Shown: one piece after another, positions 27,751 to 36,268 of the stretch
Numbering within the stretch: position 1 is the first letter of the stretch
Layout of the letters: the number at the start of each line of letters is the position of its first letter
Assembly: GCF_002803065.1 (NCBI RefSeq)
Contig: NZ_NNBL01000003.1
Coordinates: 889,461 to 953,460 of the forward strand
Length of the DNA stretch: 64,000 nucleotides
Direction: 5' to 3'
Origin: Streptomyces sp. CB01635
GTDB taxonomy: Bacteria; Actinomycetota; Actinomycetes; Streptomycetales; Streptomycetaceae
Translations under genes and position numbers: made by a program
The notes under the pieces: model-generated
What the model was told of the DNA's origin: nothing
The model's input: the letters and a program-made list of their open reading frames with translations, nothing else
The model's database searches: none

Positions 27751-28533
27751 ATGGCCGATCTCGAGTACACGGTCCGCGACGGGATCGCGACCATCCTGCT
27801 CAACCGCCCCGAGCGCAAGAACGCCTTCACCATCGACATGGTGCACGCCTGGGCCGACGCCCTGACCGAGGCCCAGCGTGACCCCGAGGTGCGCGTCATC
27901 GTCCTCACCGGCGCCGGTGGCTCCTTCTGCTCCGGCGTCGACCTCTCGGCTTTCAAGGGCGAGGAGCGGCCGCCGCTGGGGGAGAAGGAACTGCTCACCC
28001 AGAACGTGCATCGCGTCGCCCTCGCACTGGAGGACGTCGACAAGCCCGTGATCGCCGCCGTCGCAGGGCCTGCCGTGGGCGCCGGAATGGACATGGCGCT
28101 CCTGTGCGACCTGCGCTTCGCGGGGCGCGGCGCGCGCTTCTCCGAGGGCTACATCAAGGTCGGACTTGTCCCCGGCGACGGCGGCTGCTGGCTGCTGCCC
28201 CGCGCCGTCGGCACCTCCACCGCACTACGGATGCTGTGGACCGGCGACTTCGTCGGCGCCGACGAGGCGCTGCGCATCGGGCTGGTCGACGAGGTGCACG
28301 AGGACGAGGACCTGATGGACGCGGTGTACGCGTACGCAGCCAGGCTCGCCGAGCGCCCGCCGGTCGCGATCCGCACCATCAAGCGCGCCGTCCGCCAGGG
28401 CGCCCGGCACGACCTGCGCACTGCGCTCGACCTGATCTCGTCGCACATGGCGGTGATCACCTCGACCGAGGACTCGGCGGAGGCGTTCGCCGCCTTCCAG
28501 GAGAAGCGCCCCGGCGTCTTCAACGGCCGCTGA
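27751..28533 (+). CDS. Enoyl-CoA hydratase/isomerase family protein 1
   Basis: The 260-residue crotonase-fold enzyme has NRPERKNAFTIDM, then the first oxyanion loop GSFCSGVDLSAFKG (~60-75), the second AAVAGPAVGAGMDMALLCDLR (~105), and FSEGYIKVGLVPGDGGCWLLPRAVG, where the two catalytic acidic positions of hydratases fall. It should hydrate 2-enoyl-CoA. RBS GAAGAAAGGGA, 28 bases after the CoA ligase. A second crotonase lies in the minus-strand operon at 34.5 kb. Confidence 0.92.
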   Translation: MADLEYTVRDGIATILLNRPERKNAFTIDMVHAWADALTEAQRDPEVRVIVLTGAGGSFCSGVDLSAFKGEERPPLGEKELLTQNVHRVALALEDVDKPVIAAVAGPAVGAGMDMALLCDLRFAGRGARFSEGYIKVGLVPGDGGCWLLPRAVGTSTALRMLWTGDFVGADEALRIGLVDEVHEDEDLMDAVYAYAARLAERPPVAIRTIKRAVRQGARHDLRTALDLISSHMAVITSTEDSAEAFAAFQEKRPGVFNGR

Positions 28534-28563
28534 CCTCCACACCGTTACGCCCGAAAGGCCACC

Positions 28564-29685
28564 ATGGACCACTCCCCAGGAACGGACTCCTGCGCCGAAC
28601 TACGCGCACAAGTACGCGAGTTGACCGCCGAGTGGCGGGACACGGGACGCTACGTCCCACGCAGTGACTCCTGGCTGCGCTCCTTCGACCTGGAGTTCAG
28701 CAAGGAACTCGCCGCCCGCGGGCTTGTCGCGATGACGTACCCCACGGAGTTCGGCGGTGCCGAGCGCACCCATGTCGAACGGCTCGCCGTCACCGAGGAG
28801 CTGCTGCGCGCGGGTGCCCCCGTCGCCGCGCACTGGATCGGTGACCGGCAGATCGGCCCCGCGGTCCTGCGGCACGGCACGCGCGAGCTCCGGGAGGAGA
28901 TCGTGCCGCGGATCGCCTCGGGCGAGGCGGTCTTCTGCCTCGGCATGAGCGAGCCCGAGGCCGGTTCCGACCTCGCCTCGGTGCGCACGAAGGCCGAGCG
29001 GGTCGAGGGCGGCTGGCTGGTCAACGGTCACAAGATCTGGACCACCCAGGCCCACCACGCCACCCACGCCTACCTCCTCGCCCGCACCTCGCGCGAGGAG
29101 CGCAAGCACGACGGACTCAGCGAGTTCATCCTCGACATGGACGCCGAGGGCGTGCAGGTCACCCCGATCGTGGACCTCGCGGGCGAACACCACTTCAACG
29201 AGGTGCGCTTCGAGAACGTCTTCGTGCCCGCCCACCGCGTCATCGGCGAGGTCGGCGAGGGCTGGAAGCAGGTCGTCGAGCAGCTCTCCTTCGAGCGCGG
29301 CGGCGCCGAGCGCTCCCTGTCCAGCTATCCCGTCTTCGTGGAGCTGATCGCCGAGGCCGCGCGGCAGCGGGACGACCGCGAACTGCACGCACTGCTCGGG
29401 TCGTTGGTCGCCCGTCTCGCCGTCCTGCGCCGCCTCTGCTTCGAGGTCGCGAGTGCCATGGACGCAGGCCAGGCCCCCGTCCAGCAGGCCGCCGCCCTCA
29501 AGTACCTGGGCAACGCCTTCGAGCACGACGTCATCGAGGCGCTGCGCCGCACCGACCTGTGCCAGGACCCCGCCTTCGACTCCACCTTCGGTCAGGCGCT
29601 GCTCGCCTCGCCGGCCTTCAGCCTGCGCGGCGGCGCGGCCGAGGTGCTGCTCTCCCTCATCGCCCGACAGGAGGCCCGTTCATGA
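28564..29685 (+). CDS. Acyl-CoA dehydrogenase, larger subunit of a pair
   Basis: The 373-residue acyl-CoA dehydrogenase differs from the three 385-387-residue paralogues. MSEPEAGSDLASVRT and NGHKIWTTQAHHATH form the FAD region, and QLSFERGGAERS gives a likely catalytic glutamate. The C-terminus ends with SLRGGAAEVLLSLIARQ. Its stop overlaps the start of a shorter dehydrogenase-like gene (ATGA), the layout of heteromeric alpha2beta2 dehydrogenases known from actinobacterial sterol side-chain degradation (ChsE1/E2 type). It probably acts on a bulky or branched acyl-CoA together with that partner. Confidence 0.9.
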   Translation: MDHSPGTDSCAELRAQVRELTAEWRDTGRYVPRSDSWLRSFDLEFSKELAARGLVAMTYPTEFGGAERTHVERLAVTEELLRAGAPVAAHWIGDRQIGPAVLRHGTRELREEIVPRIASGEAVFCLGMSEPEAGSDLASVRTKAERVEGGWLVNGHKIWTTQAHHATHAYLLARTSREERKHDGLSEFILDMDAEGVQVTPIVDLAGEHHFNEVRFENVFVPAHRVIGEVGEGWKQVVEQLSFERGGAERSLSSYPVFVELIAEAARQRDDRELHALLGSLVARLAVLRRLCFEVASAMDAGQAPVQQAAALKYLGNAFEHDVIEALRRTDLCQDPAFDSTFGQALLASPAFSLRGGAAEVLLSLIARQEARS

Positions 29686-30662
29686 GCAGGTTCGCGGACG
29701 AACTGCGGAGCCTGGTCGACGACCTGGCCGCGTCCGGCAGGCCCGATCTGTGGGGCAGCCTCTGCGACCTCGGCCTGCCCAGGGTCGGCATCGAGGAGGA
29801 GAGGGGCGGCTCGGGCGGCTCCCTCGACGACCTGCTCGTGGTCGTCGAATCCCTCGCGGGACACGGCATCGGCGTACCCGTCGTCGAGGCGTCCACCGCC
29901 GACTGGGTGCTCAGCCACGCGAGGGAACTCGACGGGGAGCTGACCACCGTTCTGCTTCTCGACCGGGCGCCCGGGACGGTCTCCGGCGTCATCACCGCCG
30001 AACTGACCGCCGTGCCGTGGGCGCGCGACGCGGCCCGTCTCGTGCTGTGCGCGCCGGGCGCCGCGCCGCTCCTGGTGAACCTGCGGCACCCCTCGGTGAC
30101 CGTGCGGGATGGCGACAACATCGCCGGGGAGCCCCGTGACACCGTGACGCTCGCGGACACCCCGGTCATCGTCCTCGACGGCGCCCCCTCGCACGAGGTC
30201 GTACGCGAGCGGCTGGCGCTTGTGTGGTCCGCGGCCGTACTGGGCGCAGCCCGGGGCGCGTACCGCCTCACGAAGACGTACGTCTCCGGGCGGGAGCAGT
30301 TCGGCGCACCGCTGCTCAAGATTCCGGCCGTCTCCGGCAACCTCGCCCGCATGCGGGTCCAACTCGTGCAGGCCGACGCCGCGTTGGCCCTGGCGAGCGA
30401 GGCGGCAACGCTGAGCGGTGCCGTCGAGATCGCACGGATCACCACGGCGGCCGCCGCGACCGAGATCGCCCAGATCGCCCACCAGCTGCACGGAGCCATG
30501 GGCATCACCGAGGAGTACCCGCTGCACCGCCTGACCCGCCGCCTGTGGTCCTGGCGCGACGCCGTCGCCTCCGAGCGCCGCTGGGCCGAGAGTCTCGGGC
30601 GCCGCGCGGCCGAGGCCGGCGAGAGCGGCGTGTGGACCCGCATCACGGCCACCGGCCGATAG
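29682..30662 (+). CDS. Acyl-CoA dehydrogenase, smaller subunit of a pair
   Basis: The 326-residue protein is short for the family. The middle beta-domain is present but poorly conserved: no TEPxxGSD motif is seen, and the region reads ITAELTAVPWARDA. The C-terminal helical domain keeps TKTYVSGREQFGAPL and HQLHGAMGITEEYPLHRL. This is the pattern of the beta-type subunit of heteromeric dehydrogenases, where FAD and catalysis are shared between unlike chains. Start ATG at 29682 overlaps the preceding stop, so the two are made in step. Confidence 0.88.
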   Translation: MSRFADELRSLVDDLAASGRPDLWGSLCDLGLPRVGIEEERGGSGGSLDDLLVVVESLAGHGIGVPVVEASTADWVLSHARELDGELTTVLLLDRAPGTVSGVITAELTAVPWARDAARLVLCAPGAAPLLVNLRHPSVTVRDGDNIAGEPRDTVTLADTPVIVLDGAPSHEVVRERLALVWSAAVLGAARGAYRLTKTYVSGREQFGAPLLKIPAVSGNLARMRVQLVQADAALALASEAATLSGAVEIARITTAAAATEIAQIAHQLHGAMGITEEYPLHRLTRRLWSWRDAVASERRWAESLGRRAAEAGESGVWTRITATGR

Positions 30663-30700
30663 AGAGCGCACCCCGCCAACCGTCAGCAACGAGGAGAGCG

Positions 30701-32569
30701 ATGCCATCCACACCCGAACCGGACTGGGAAGACACCACCGACCAGGTCAACGCCACCCGCGGCCTCGTCGACAAGCTGGAGCCCTGCGTCGTACGCAACG
30801 AAGCGGGCCGGGTCGTGTGGGACAACGACCGCTGGGACTTCCTGAGCAAGGACGACTGCCCCGACACCGTGCACCCGAGCCTGTGGCGGCAGAGCCGGAT
30901 CAACACGGCCCAGGGCCTCTTCGAGGTCGTGCCGGGCGTGTTCCAGGTCCGCGGCCTCGACGTGTCCAACATGACGATCATCGAGGGCGACGCCGGCGTG
31001 GTCGTCGTCGATCCGTTGACGTCGAAGGAGGTCGCCGCCGAGGCCCTCGGGCTGTACGCACGCAACCGCGGTGAGCGGCCGGTCAAGGCCGTGATCTACA
31101 CGCACAGCCACGGCGACCACTTCGGCGGCGTCCTCGGCGTCACCACCACACAGGCGGTCGCGGCGGGCGACTGCGCGGTCGTCGCCCCGGACGCGTTCAT
31201 GCACCATGCCGTCAGCGAGAACGTCTTCGCGGGACCGGCGATGCTGCGGCGCGCCGTCTACATGTACGGCCGCTCGCTGCCGGTCGGTGCCGACGGCTCG
31301 GTCGGCTTCGGCCTGGGGCAGGCCCTGTCCACCGGCACCGTGGGACTGATCCCGCCGACGGAGTCGATCACAGGAACCGGCCAGGAACTCGTCCTGGACG
31401 GTGTGCGGCTCGTCTTCCAGCTGACGCCGGACACCGAGGCACCCTCGGAGATGAACTTCTATCTGCCGGACCACCGTGTCCTGCTCATCGCCGAGAACGT
31501 CAACCACTCCCTGCACAACGTCCTCACCCTGCGCGGCGCCCAGGTCCGTGACGCGCACGCCTGGGCGTCCTACATCACCGAGTCCATCCAGCTGTTCGAC
31601 GAGGCCGAGGTCCTCATCGGCTCCCACAACTGGCCGACGTGGGGCGAGGACGAGGTGATCCGCGTGCTCACCGAGCAGCGCGACGCCTACGCCTATCTCC
31701 ACGACCAGACGGTCCGGCTGATGAACCAGGGCCTCACGGGGCCCGAGATCGCCGAGGAGATCCAGTCGTTCCCGGGCGAGCTGGGCAAGGCCTGGAGCGT
31801 GCGCGGCTATTACGGCTCCATCAGCCACAACGTGAAGGCCGTGTACCAGCGTTACATGGGCTGGTACGACGGCAACCCGGCGCACCTGTGGCAGCACCCG
31901 CCGGTCGAGCAGGCCAAGCGGTACGTCGCCGCGATCGGCGGCACGGACGCGACCGTCGCCTCGGCCCGCGAGGCCGTCGCGAGCGGAGACCTGCGCTGGG
32001 CCGCCGAACTGCTCAACCACGTGCTGTTCGCCGAGCCGGAGCACACCGCCGCCCGTGAGCTGCAGATCGCCACCTACGAGCGACTGGGCTTCGCCCAGGA
32101 GAACGGCACCTGGCGCAACATCTACCTGACCGGCGCCAAGGAGCTGCGGGAGGCCGGCCAGGAGAGGCGCGGGACCGGCGCGCCGGGCAAGGAGAGCGTC
32201 GAGATGCTCGCCGCGCTCACCACCGCCCAGATCTTCGACTCGATGGCGGTCCGCCTCGACGGCCCACGCGCGGCGGCCCACCGACTGTTGCTGCGCTGGG
32301 AGTTCACCGACACCGACGAGGTGTGGACGCTTCTGGTCGGCAACGGCGTGCTCACCCCGATACGGGGCGACGCGCCTGGAGCGGAGAGCCCGCAGCTGAC
32401 GCTGCGTCTGGAACGGGCCACGCTCGATCAGGTACTGGCCCAGCGCACCTCCTTCCCGGAGGCGATCGGGTCCGGCGCCGTGACCGTGGCGGGCGATGTC
32501 ACCGTCCTCTCCACCTTCTACGGCCTCCTGGAGAAGCCCCGGCGGAACTTCCCGATCGTGCTTCCGTAA
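30701..32569 (+). CDS. SdsA-like alkylsulfatase (metallo-beta-lactamase fold), cytoplasmic
   Basis: The 622-residue class III sulfatase relative opens with PGVFQVRGLDVSNMTIIEGD, then the zinc motif THSHGDHFGG (His135, His137, Asp139, His140). IAENVNHSLHNVLTLRGAQVRDA, HNWPTWG and GYYGSISHNVKAVYQRYMG are highly characteristic of SdsA1/BDS1-type alkylsulfatases. An alkylsulfatase dimerisation domain follows, then a C-terminal SCP2-like domain (~500-622). These enzymes hydrolyse primary or secondary alkyl sulfates to alcohol plus sulfate. There is no signal peptide: the N-terminus is acidic and starts MPSTPEPDWED. RBS GAGGAGAG. Last gene of the plus-strand operon; alcohol and aldehyde dehydrogenases for its product lie at 38.9-41.5 kb. 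Confidence 0.92.
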   Translation: MPSTPEPDWEDTTDQVNATRGLVDKLEPCVVRNEAGRVVWDNDRWDFLSKDDCPDTVHPSLWRQSRINTAQGLFEVVPGVFQVRGLDVSNMTIIEGDAGVVVVDPLTSKEVAAEALGLYARNRGERPVKAVIYTHSHGDHFGGVLGVTTTQAVAAGDCAVVAPDAFMHHAVSENVFAGPAMLRRAVYMYGRSLPVGADGSVGFGLGQALSTGTVGLIPPTESITGTGQELVLDGVRLVFQLTPDTEAPSEMNFYLPDHRVLLIAENVNHSLHNVLTLRGAQVRDAHAWASYITESIQLFDEAEVLIGSHNWPTWGEDEVIRVLTEQRDAYAYLHDQTVRLMNQGLTGPEIAEEIQSFPGELGKAWSVRGYYGSISHNVKAVYQRYMGWYDGNPAHLWQHPPVEQAKRYVAAIGGTDATVASAREAVASGDLRWAAELLNHVLFAEPEHTAARELQIATYERLGFAQENGTWRNIYLTGAKELREAGQERRGTGAPGKESVEMLAALTTAQIFDSMAVRLDGPRAAAHRLLLRWEFTDTDEVWTLLVGNGVLTPIRGDAPGAESPQLTLRLERATLDQVLAQRTSFPEAIGSGAVTVAGDVTVLSTFYGLLEKPRRNFPIVLP

Positions 32570-32583
32570 CGCCTGCTCACAGC

Positions 32584-32611
32584 ACCGGGGCCCGCGCACG
32601 CGGGCCCCGGT
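32584..32611. terminator. Terminator after the alkylsulfatase gene
   Basis: A perfect 12-13 base-pair GC stem (arms 32584-32596 and 32599-32611), followed by CTTCTGTGTCT, lies 14 bases after the sulfatase stop. Confidence 0.88.
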
Positions 32612-32645
32612 CTTCTGTGTCTCTGCACGACGATTCTGTCACGAC

Positions 32646-32685
32646 GGCGGGGCCGGGCGGAGTGTCCGCTCCGCCCGGCCCCGCC
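32646..32685. terminator. Second terminator in the convergent gap
   Basis: A perfect 17-base-pair stem (32646-32662 with 32669-32685) with a six-base loop lies 18 bases from the stop of the convergent CoA ligase gene, so it most likely serves that operon. Confidence 0.88.
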
Positions 32686-32703
32686 GCGCCGTACCGACCC
32701 GTG

Positions 32704-34410
32704 TCAGGAACCCGACGCCCTCCTGCGCAGCTCCGTCTTGAGGATCTTGCCCGTGGCCGAGAGCGGCAGCTCGTCCACGATCACCACGTCCCGGATCCGC
32801 TGGTACGGCGCGACGCGCTCGGCCACGTACGCCATCAGCTCCTCGGCAGTGGCTGTCGGATCCACGCCTCCCGCTTCGGACTTGAGGGAGACGAACGCGA
32901 GCGGGATCTCGCCGTGCTCCGGGTGTGGCCGCCCCACGACCGACGCCTGGGCCACCGCAGGGTGCTCACGCAGGATGTTCTCCAGCGGGCCGGGATACAC
33001 GTTGTAGCCCTTGTAGATCAGCATGTCCTTGGCCCGGCCCACCAGCGAGAGCCAGCCCTGCTCGTCGTACGTGCCGAGGTCACCGGTGCGCAGCCAGCCG
33101 TCGACGTACTGGCCCGCGGTGAGTTCCGGGTGGCCGAGGTAGCCGGCCGTGATCTGCGGACCCCGGACCCAGACCTCGCCCTTCTCACCCCTGGCCATGG
33201 GGGTGACGCCGTCCATGTCGCGGATCTCGATCTCGGTGTCGAACAGGGCGAGGCCGGTGCTGCCCGTGGGACGGGGCATTGCACTGTCCAGCGGGCTGAT
33301 GGAGACGCCCATGGTGGCCTCCGTCAGCCCGTACCCGTCACTGACGATGGCGCGCGGGAAGACGTTGGCGAGCTCCGCGGTCGCGGCCGGGTTGATGGGG
33401 GCCGAGCCGCTGCTGACGAGGCGCACGCACGAGAGGTCGCGCTCGCGCACACCAGGCACCGCGAGAAGGGCGTGGCACAGGGCCGGGGAGCCGGTGATGG
33501 CGTGCACGCCGAGGCGCTCGGCGGTGTCCAGGTAGCGGACCGGATCGAAGCGGCCGAAGACCACCATGGTCAGTCCGGCGGCGGCGAACACGCTCTGGCT
33601 GACCATGCCCATGCCGTGGAAGAGCGGGGCGATGGAGATGCCGGTGGCGGAGCCGACGGGGATGTGGTGCTCGGTCCTCGCCTCCCCCACGTGGCTCAGG
33701 GTGATGCGGCCCTCCTCGTCGACGACTGGGACGGCGGCGCTGCGCCAGCACGCCACCTGGAGCACGTTCTTGACGAGGTTGCGGTGCAGGACCATGACGG
33801 CCTTCGGCACACCCGTGGTGCCGCCGGTGAAGGCGAGGTGCGCGATCGCGTCCCCCTCCACAGCGGTCGGGGGTGCCGCCTCCGCCTTCATGAGGTCGTC
33901 GAACGCGACCGTGGGGACCGGGAAAGTGACGGGAGCCCGGTCTCCCCCCGGCGTCGGCGCGGCGGCCGTCGGCGGGGCGACGGACACGAGCCGGACCGTC
34001 TCCGAGCCGACGATCCCCTCGGCCAGCTGAGCGGCCACGGACGGGTGGGTGAGGACGGCGACCGTGCCCGAGTCGTCGAGCTGACGGCGCAGCGCGATGG
34101 AGGGCTGGGCGGGGTTGACCGGCACCACCGAGGCCCCGGCGAACAGGATTCCGTAGTAGCCGACCGTGAACCAGATCGAGTTGGGTATGTGGACGGCCAC
34201 CGCGTCACCCGGCGCGATGCCCTGGTCGCGCAGCCCCTGGGCGACGCGCAGGGCGCGCTCGTACAGTTCGGCGTAGGTGAGGCGTTCGTCGCCGTCGATG
34301 AGCGCGGCACGGTCGGGGTAGGCATGGGCCGACCCGGCGAGCAGGTCCGCGATCGTGCCGTCGGGGTAGTCGAGGGTGCGGGGCATCCCCGTGGGCCAGG
34401 TGGTGGTCAT
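32704..34410 (-). CDS. Acyl-CoA synthetase (AMP-forming) 2
   Basis: The 568-residue adenylate-forming ligase has a slightly altered A3 motif, FTGGTTGVPKAVM, instead of YTSGTTGxPKG, with the ATP-binding Thr and Lys kept. YGLTEATMG, TGDLGTYDEQGW, GRAKDMLIYKGYNVYP and the C-terminal LPLSATGKILKTEL (catalytic Lys) follow. The ATG at 34410 has AAGGAG upstream; the longer frame is non-homologous. Last gene of the minus-strand operon dehydrogenase 3-thiolase 2-TesB-crotonase 2-ligase 2. Its substrate probably differs from that of ligase 1. Confidence 0.92.
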   Translation of the reverse strand: MTTTWPTGMPRTLDYPDGTIADLLAGSAHAYPDRAALIDGDERLTYAELYERALRVAQGLRDQGIAPGDAVAVHIPNSIWFTVGYYGILFAGASVVPVNPAQPSIALRRQLDDSGTVAVLTHPSVAAQLAEGIVGSETVRLVSVAPPTAAAPTPGGDRAPVTFPVPTVAFDDLMKAEAAPPTAVEGDAIAHLAFTGGTTGVPKAVMVLHRNLVKNVLQVACWRSAAVPVVDEEGRITLSHVGEARTEHHIPVGSATGISIAPLFHGMGMVSQSVFAAAGLTMVVFGRFDPVRYLDTAERLGVHAITGSPALCHALLAVPGVRERDLSCVRLVSSGSAPINPAATAELANVFPRAIVSDGYGLTEATMGVSISPLDSAMPRPTGSTGLALFDTEIEIRDMDGVTPMARGEKGEVWVRGPQITAGYLGHPELTAGQYVDGWLRTGDLGTYDEQGWLSLVGRAKDMLIYKGYNVYPGPLENILREHPAVAQASVVGRPHPEHGEIPLAFVSLKSEAGGVDPTATAEELMAYVAERVAPYQRIRDVVIVDELPLSATGKILKTELRRRASGS

Positions 34411-34531
34411 GGCGGAACTCCTTCGTCCAGTCATGCCCGAGCGCGTTGCCTCGGGACTGTAGCTGTGGATCACCCCGGTGCCGTGGAGCTCGACGATGCG
34501 TCGCACCGGGCGTGCGGCGGCGGGGAGGCCG

Positions 34532-35296
34532 TCAGCGGCTGCCCCAGACGGGGGCCCGCTTCTCGGCGAACGCCCGCGCGCCCTCCTTGGCGTCCGCCGA
34601 CGCGAAGACCGGGGCGCAGGCGGCGGTGTTGTGCTCCCACGTCTCGTCGGCTGTCCAGTCGGCCGACTCGACGACGATCTGCTTGCTGGCCCGCACGGCG
34701 AGCGGACCGTTCGCGGCGATGTCCTGCGCGAGCGCGAGAGCACCCGTCAACGCCTCGCCCTGCTCGGTCAGTTCGTTGACCAGGCCGAGGCCGTGGGCGC
34801 GCTCGGCGCTGAGGAACGCACCGGTGAGGGCGTACTGCATCGCGATGTTGTACGGGATCTTGCGGGGCAGGCGCACCAGCCCGCCGCCGGCCGCGATGAG
34901 GCCGCGCTTGGTCTCCGGGAGTCCGAACTTCGCGGTCCGGGCGGCGACGACCATGTCGCAGGCCAGGGCGAGTTCCGTGCCGCCGCCGAGCGCGTAGCCC
35001 TCGACGGCCGCGATCAGCGGCTTGGCGGGCGGGGTCTCGGTGACGCCGCAGAAACCGCGGCCCGGGATCCCGGAACGCTCGCCCGCGGCAAGGGCCTTGA
35101 GGTCGGCACCGGCGCAGAAGGTGCCGCCGGCACCCGTGATGACACCGACGACGAGGTCGTCGCGGGCGTCGAGCTCGTCGATCGCCTCGGCGACGGCGTC
35201 CGCCACGGCGCGGTTCACGGCGTTGCGGGCTTCGGGACGGTTGATCGTCACGACGGCGACACCGTCGGAGAACGAGGTGAGGACCAGATCGGACAT
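34532..35296 (-). CDS. Enoyl-CoA hydratase/isomerase family protein 2
   Basis: The 254-residue crotonase has NRPEARNAVNRAVAD, the first oxyanion loop GTFCAGADLKALA, the second AAVEGYALGGGTELALACD, and FGLPETKRGLIAAGGGLVRLPR carrying the candidate catalytic glutamate. RBS GAAGGAAC precedes the ATG at 35296. It sits between the TesB thioesterase (60-base gap) and CoA ligase 2 in the minus-strand operon. The alanine-rich segment after GLIAA replaces the usual PGAGG, so isomerase or hydrolase activity is possible. Confidence 0.9.
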   Translation of the reverse strand: MSDLVLTSFSDGVAVVTINRPEARNAVNRAVADAVAEAIDELDARDDLVVGVITGAGGTFCAGADLKALAAGERSGIPGRGFCGVTETPPAKPLIAAVEGYALGGGTELALACDMVVAARTAKFGLPETKRGLIAAGGGLVRLPRKIPYNIAMQYALTGAFLSAERAHGLGLVNELTEQGEALTGALALAQDIAANGPLAVRASKQIVVESADWTADETWEHNTAACAPVFASADAKEGARAFAEKRAPVWGSR

Positions 35297-35356
35297 GCGG
35301 GGTTCCTTCGGTGAGACATTCAGGCACTGAGGCACTGAGCTGGGCGAACAGGGGGT

Positions 35357-36256
35357 TCAGCGTGCGGGGCGCACCACGGTTTCCTGCACCACGTGGGCGA
35401 TGAGCTCGCCGTCAAGGCTCCACACGTCCGCGAAGGCGAGGCCGCGGCCGTCACCCGCGGTGGGGCTGCGCTGGGAGAACAGCATCCACGCGTCGGCGCG
35501 GAACGGCCGGTGGAACCAGACGGCGTGGTCGAGGGAGGTGAGGAACATCGACGGCGGCTCGTCGCGCAGCATCCGGGGCAGTTCGGTCGACAGGACGGTC
35601 GCCGGGGCCAGAAACAGGTCGGAGGCGTATGCGAGCGCGCAGGCGTGCAACATCGGGTCGTCGGGCAGGGGTTCGACCGAGCGCATCCAGAGCTTCTGCT
35701 CCGTGAGGCCGGGCGTCGCCACGTCGGGCCCGGGGACATAGCGCATCTCGAGAACACGGCGGAACTCGGCCTGCGCGTAGTCCTCAGGGTTGTTCCGCGA
35801 CCAGATCTCGTACAGGTCGGGCAGCGACCCGGGGTGAGGGGCGTCCGGCATGGTGGTCTGGCGGTCCTCGGCCGGCTCCCGCTTCTTGAAGGAGGCGGAG
35901 AGGGTGAAGACGATCTCGCCGCCCTGGACGGCGGTGACCCGGCGCGACAGGTAGGACGATCCGTCCCGGACCCGCTCCACCGTGTAGACGAGGGGGCGTC
36001 TGGTGTCTCCCGCGCGCAGGAAGTACCCGTGCAGCGAGTGCACGGCCCGGTCGTCGGGCACGGTACGGCCCGCGGCCGTGAGCGCCTGGGCCGCGACCTG
36101 TCCGCCGAAGGCGCGCAGCGGGATGCCGGCGTGGCACCAGCCGCGGAACAGGTCGCGGTCCAGCTGCTCCAGGTTCAGGAAGCCACCGAAGTCGCCGGCC
36201 GGGCTCCGTCCCGTCGCGTGGCCCGGCGCTGTGGGTGTCGCGGGCATGGCGGGCAT
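35357..36256 (-). CDS. tesB: Acyl-CoA thioesterase II (double hotdog)
   Basis: The 299-residue TesB-type enzyme has two hotdog folds. The N-terminal one contains FGGQVAAQALTAAGRTV and HSLHGYFLRAGD. The C-terminal one contains MFLTSLDHAVWFHRPFRADAWML and LIAHVVQETVVR, the regions of the Asp/Thr/Gln active site. It releases free acid from acyl-CoA, perhaps to recover CoA from stalled intermediates. The start at 36256 has GAGGG nine bases upstream. It follows thiolase 2 after 12 bases. Confidence 0.93.
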   Translation of the reverse strand: MPAMPATPTAPGHATGRSPAGDFGGFLNLEQLDRDLFRGWCHAGIPLRAFGGQVAAQALTAAGRTVPDDRAVHSLHGYFLRAGDTRRPLVYTVERVRDGSSYLSRRVTAVQGGEIVFTLSASFKKREPAEDRQTTMPDAPHPGSLPDLYEIWSRNNPEDYAQAEFRRVLEMRYVPGPDVATPGLTEQKLWMRSVEPLPDDPMLHACALAYASDLFLAPATVLSTELPRMLRDEPPSMFLTSLDHAVWFHRPFRADAWMLFSQRSPTAGDGRGLAFADVWSLDGELIAHVVQETVVRPAR

Positions 36257-36268
36257 CGCGGGCCGCCC

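Noticed and set aside
34411..34531. Gap between crotonase 2 and CoA ligase 2 examined for a promoter or island operator
   Set aside because: No AAGTTA-N8-TAACTT-like site and no convincing -35/-10 were seen; the ligase is most simply part of the minus-strand operon.
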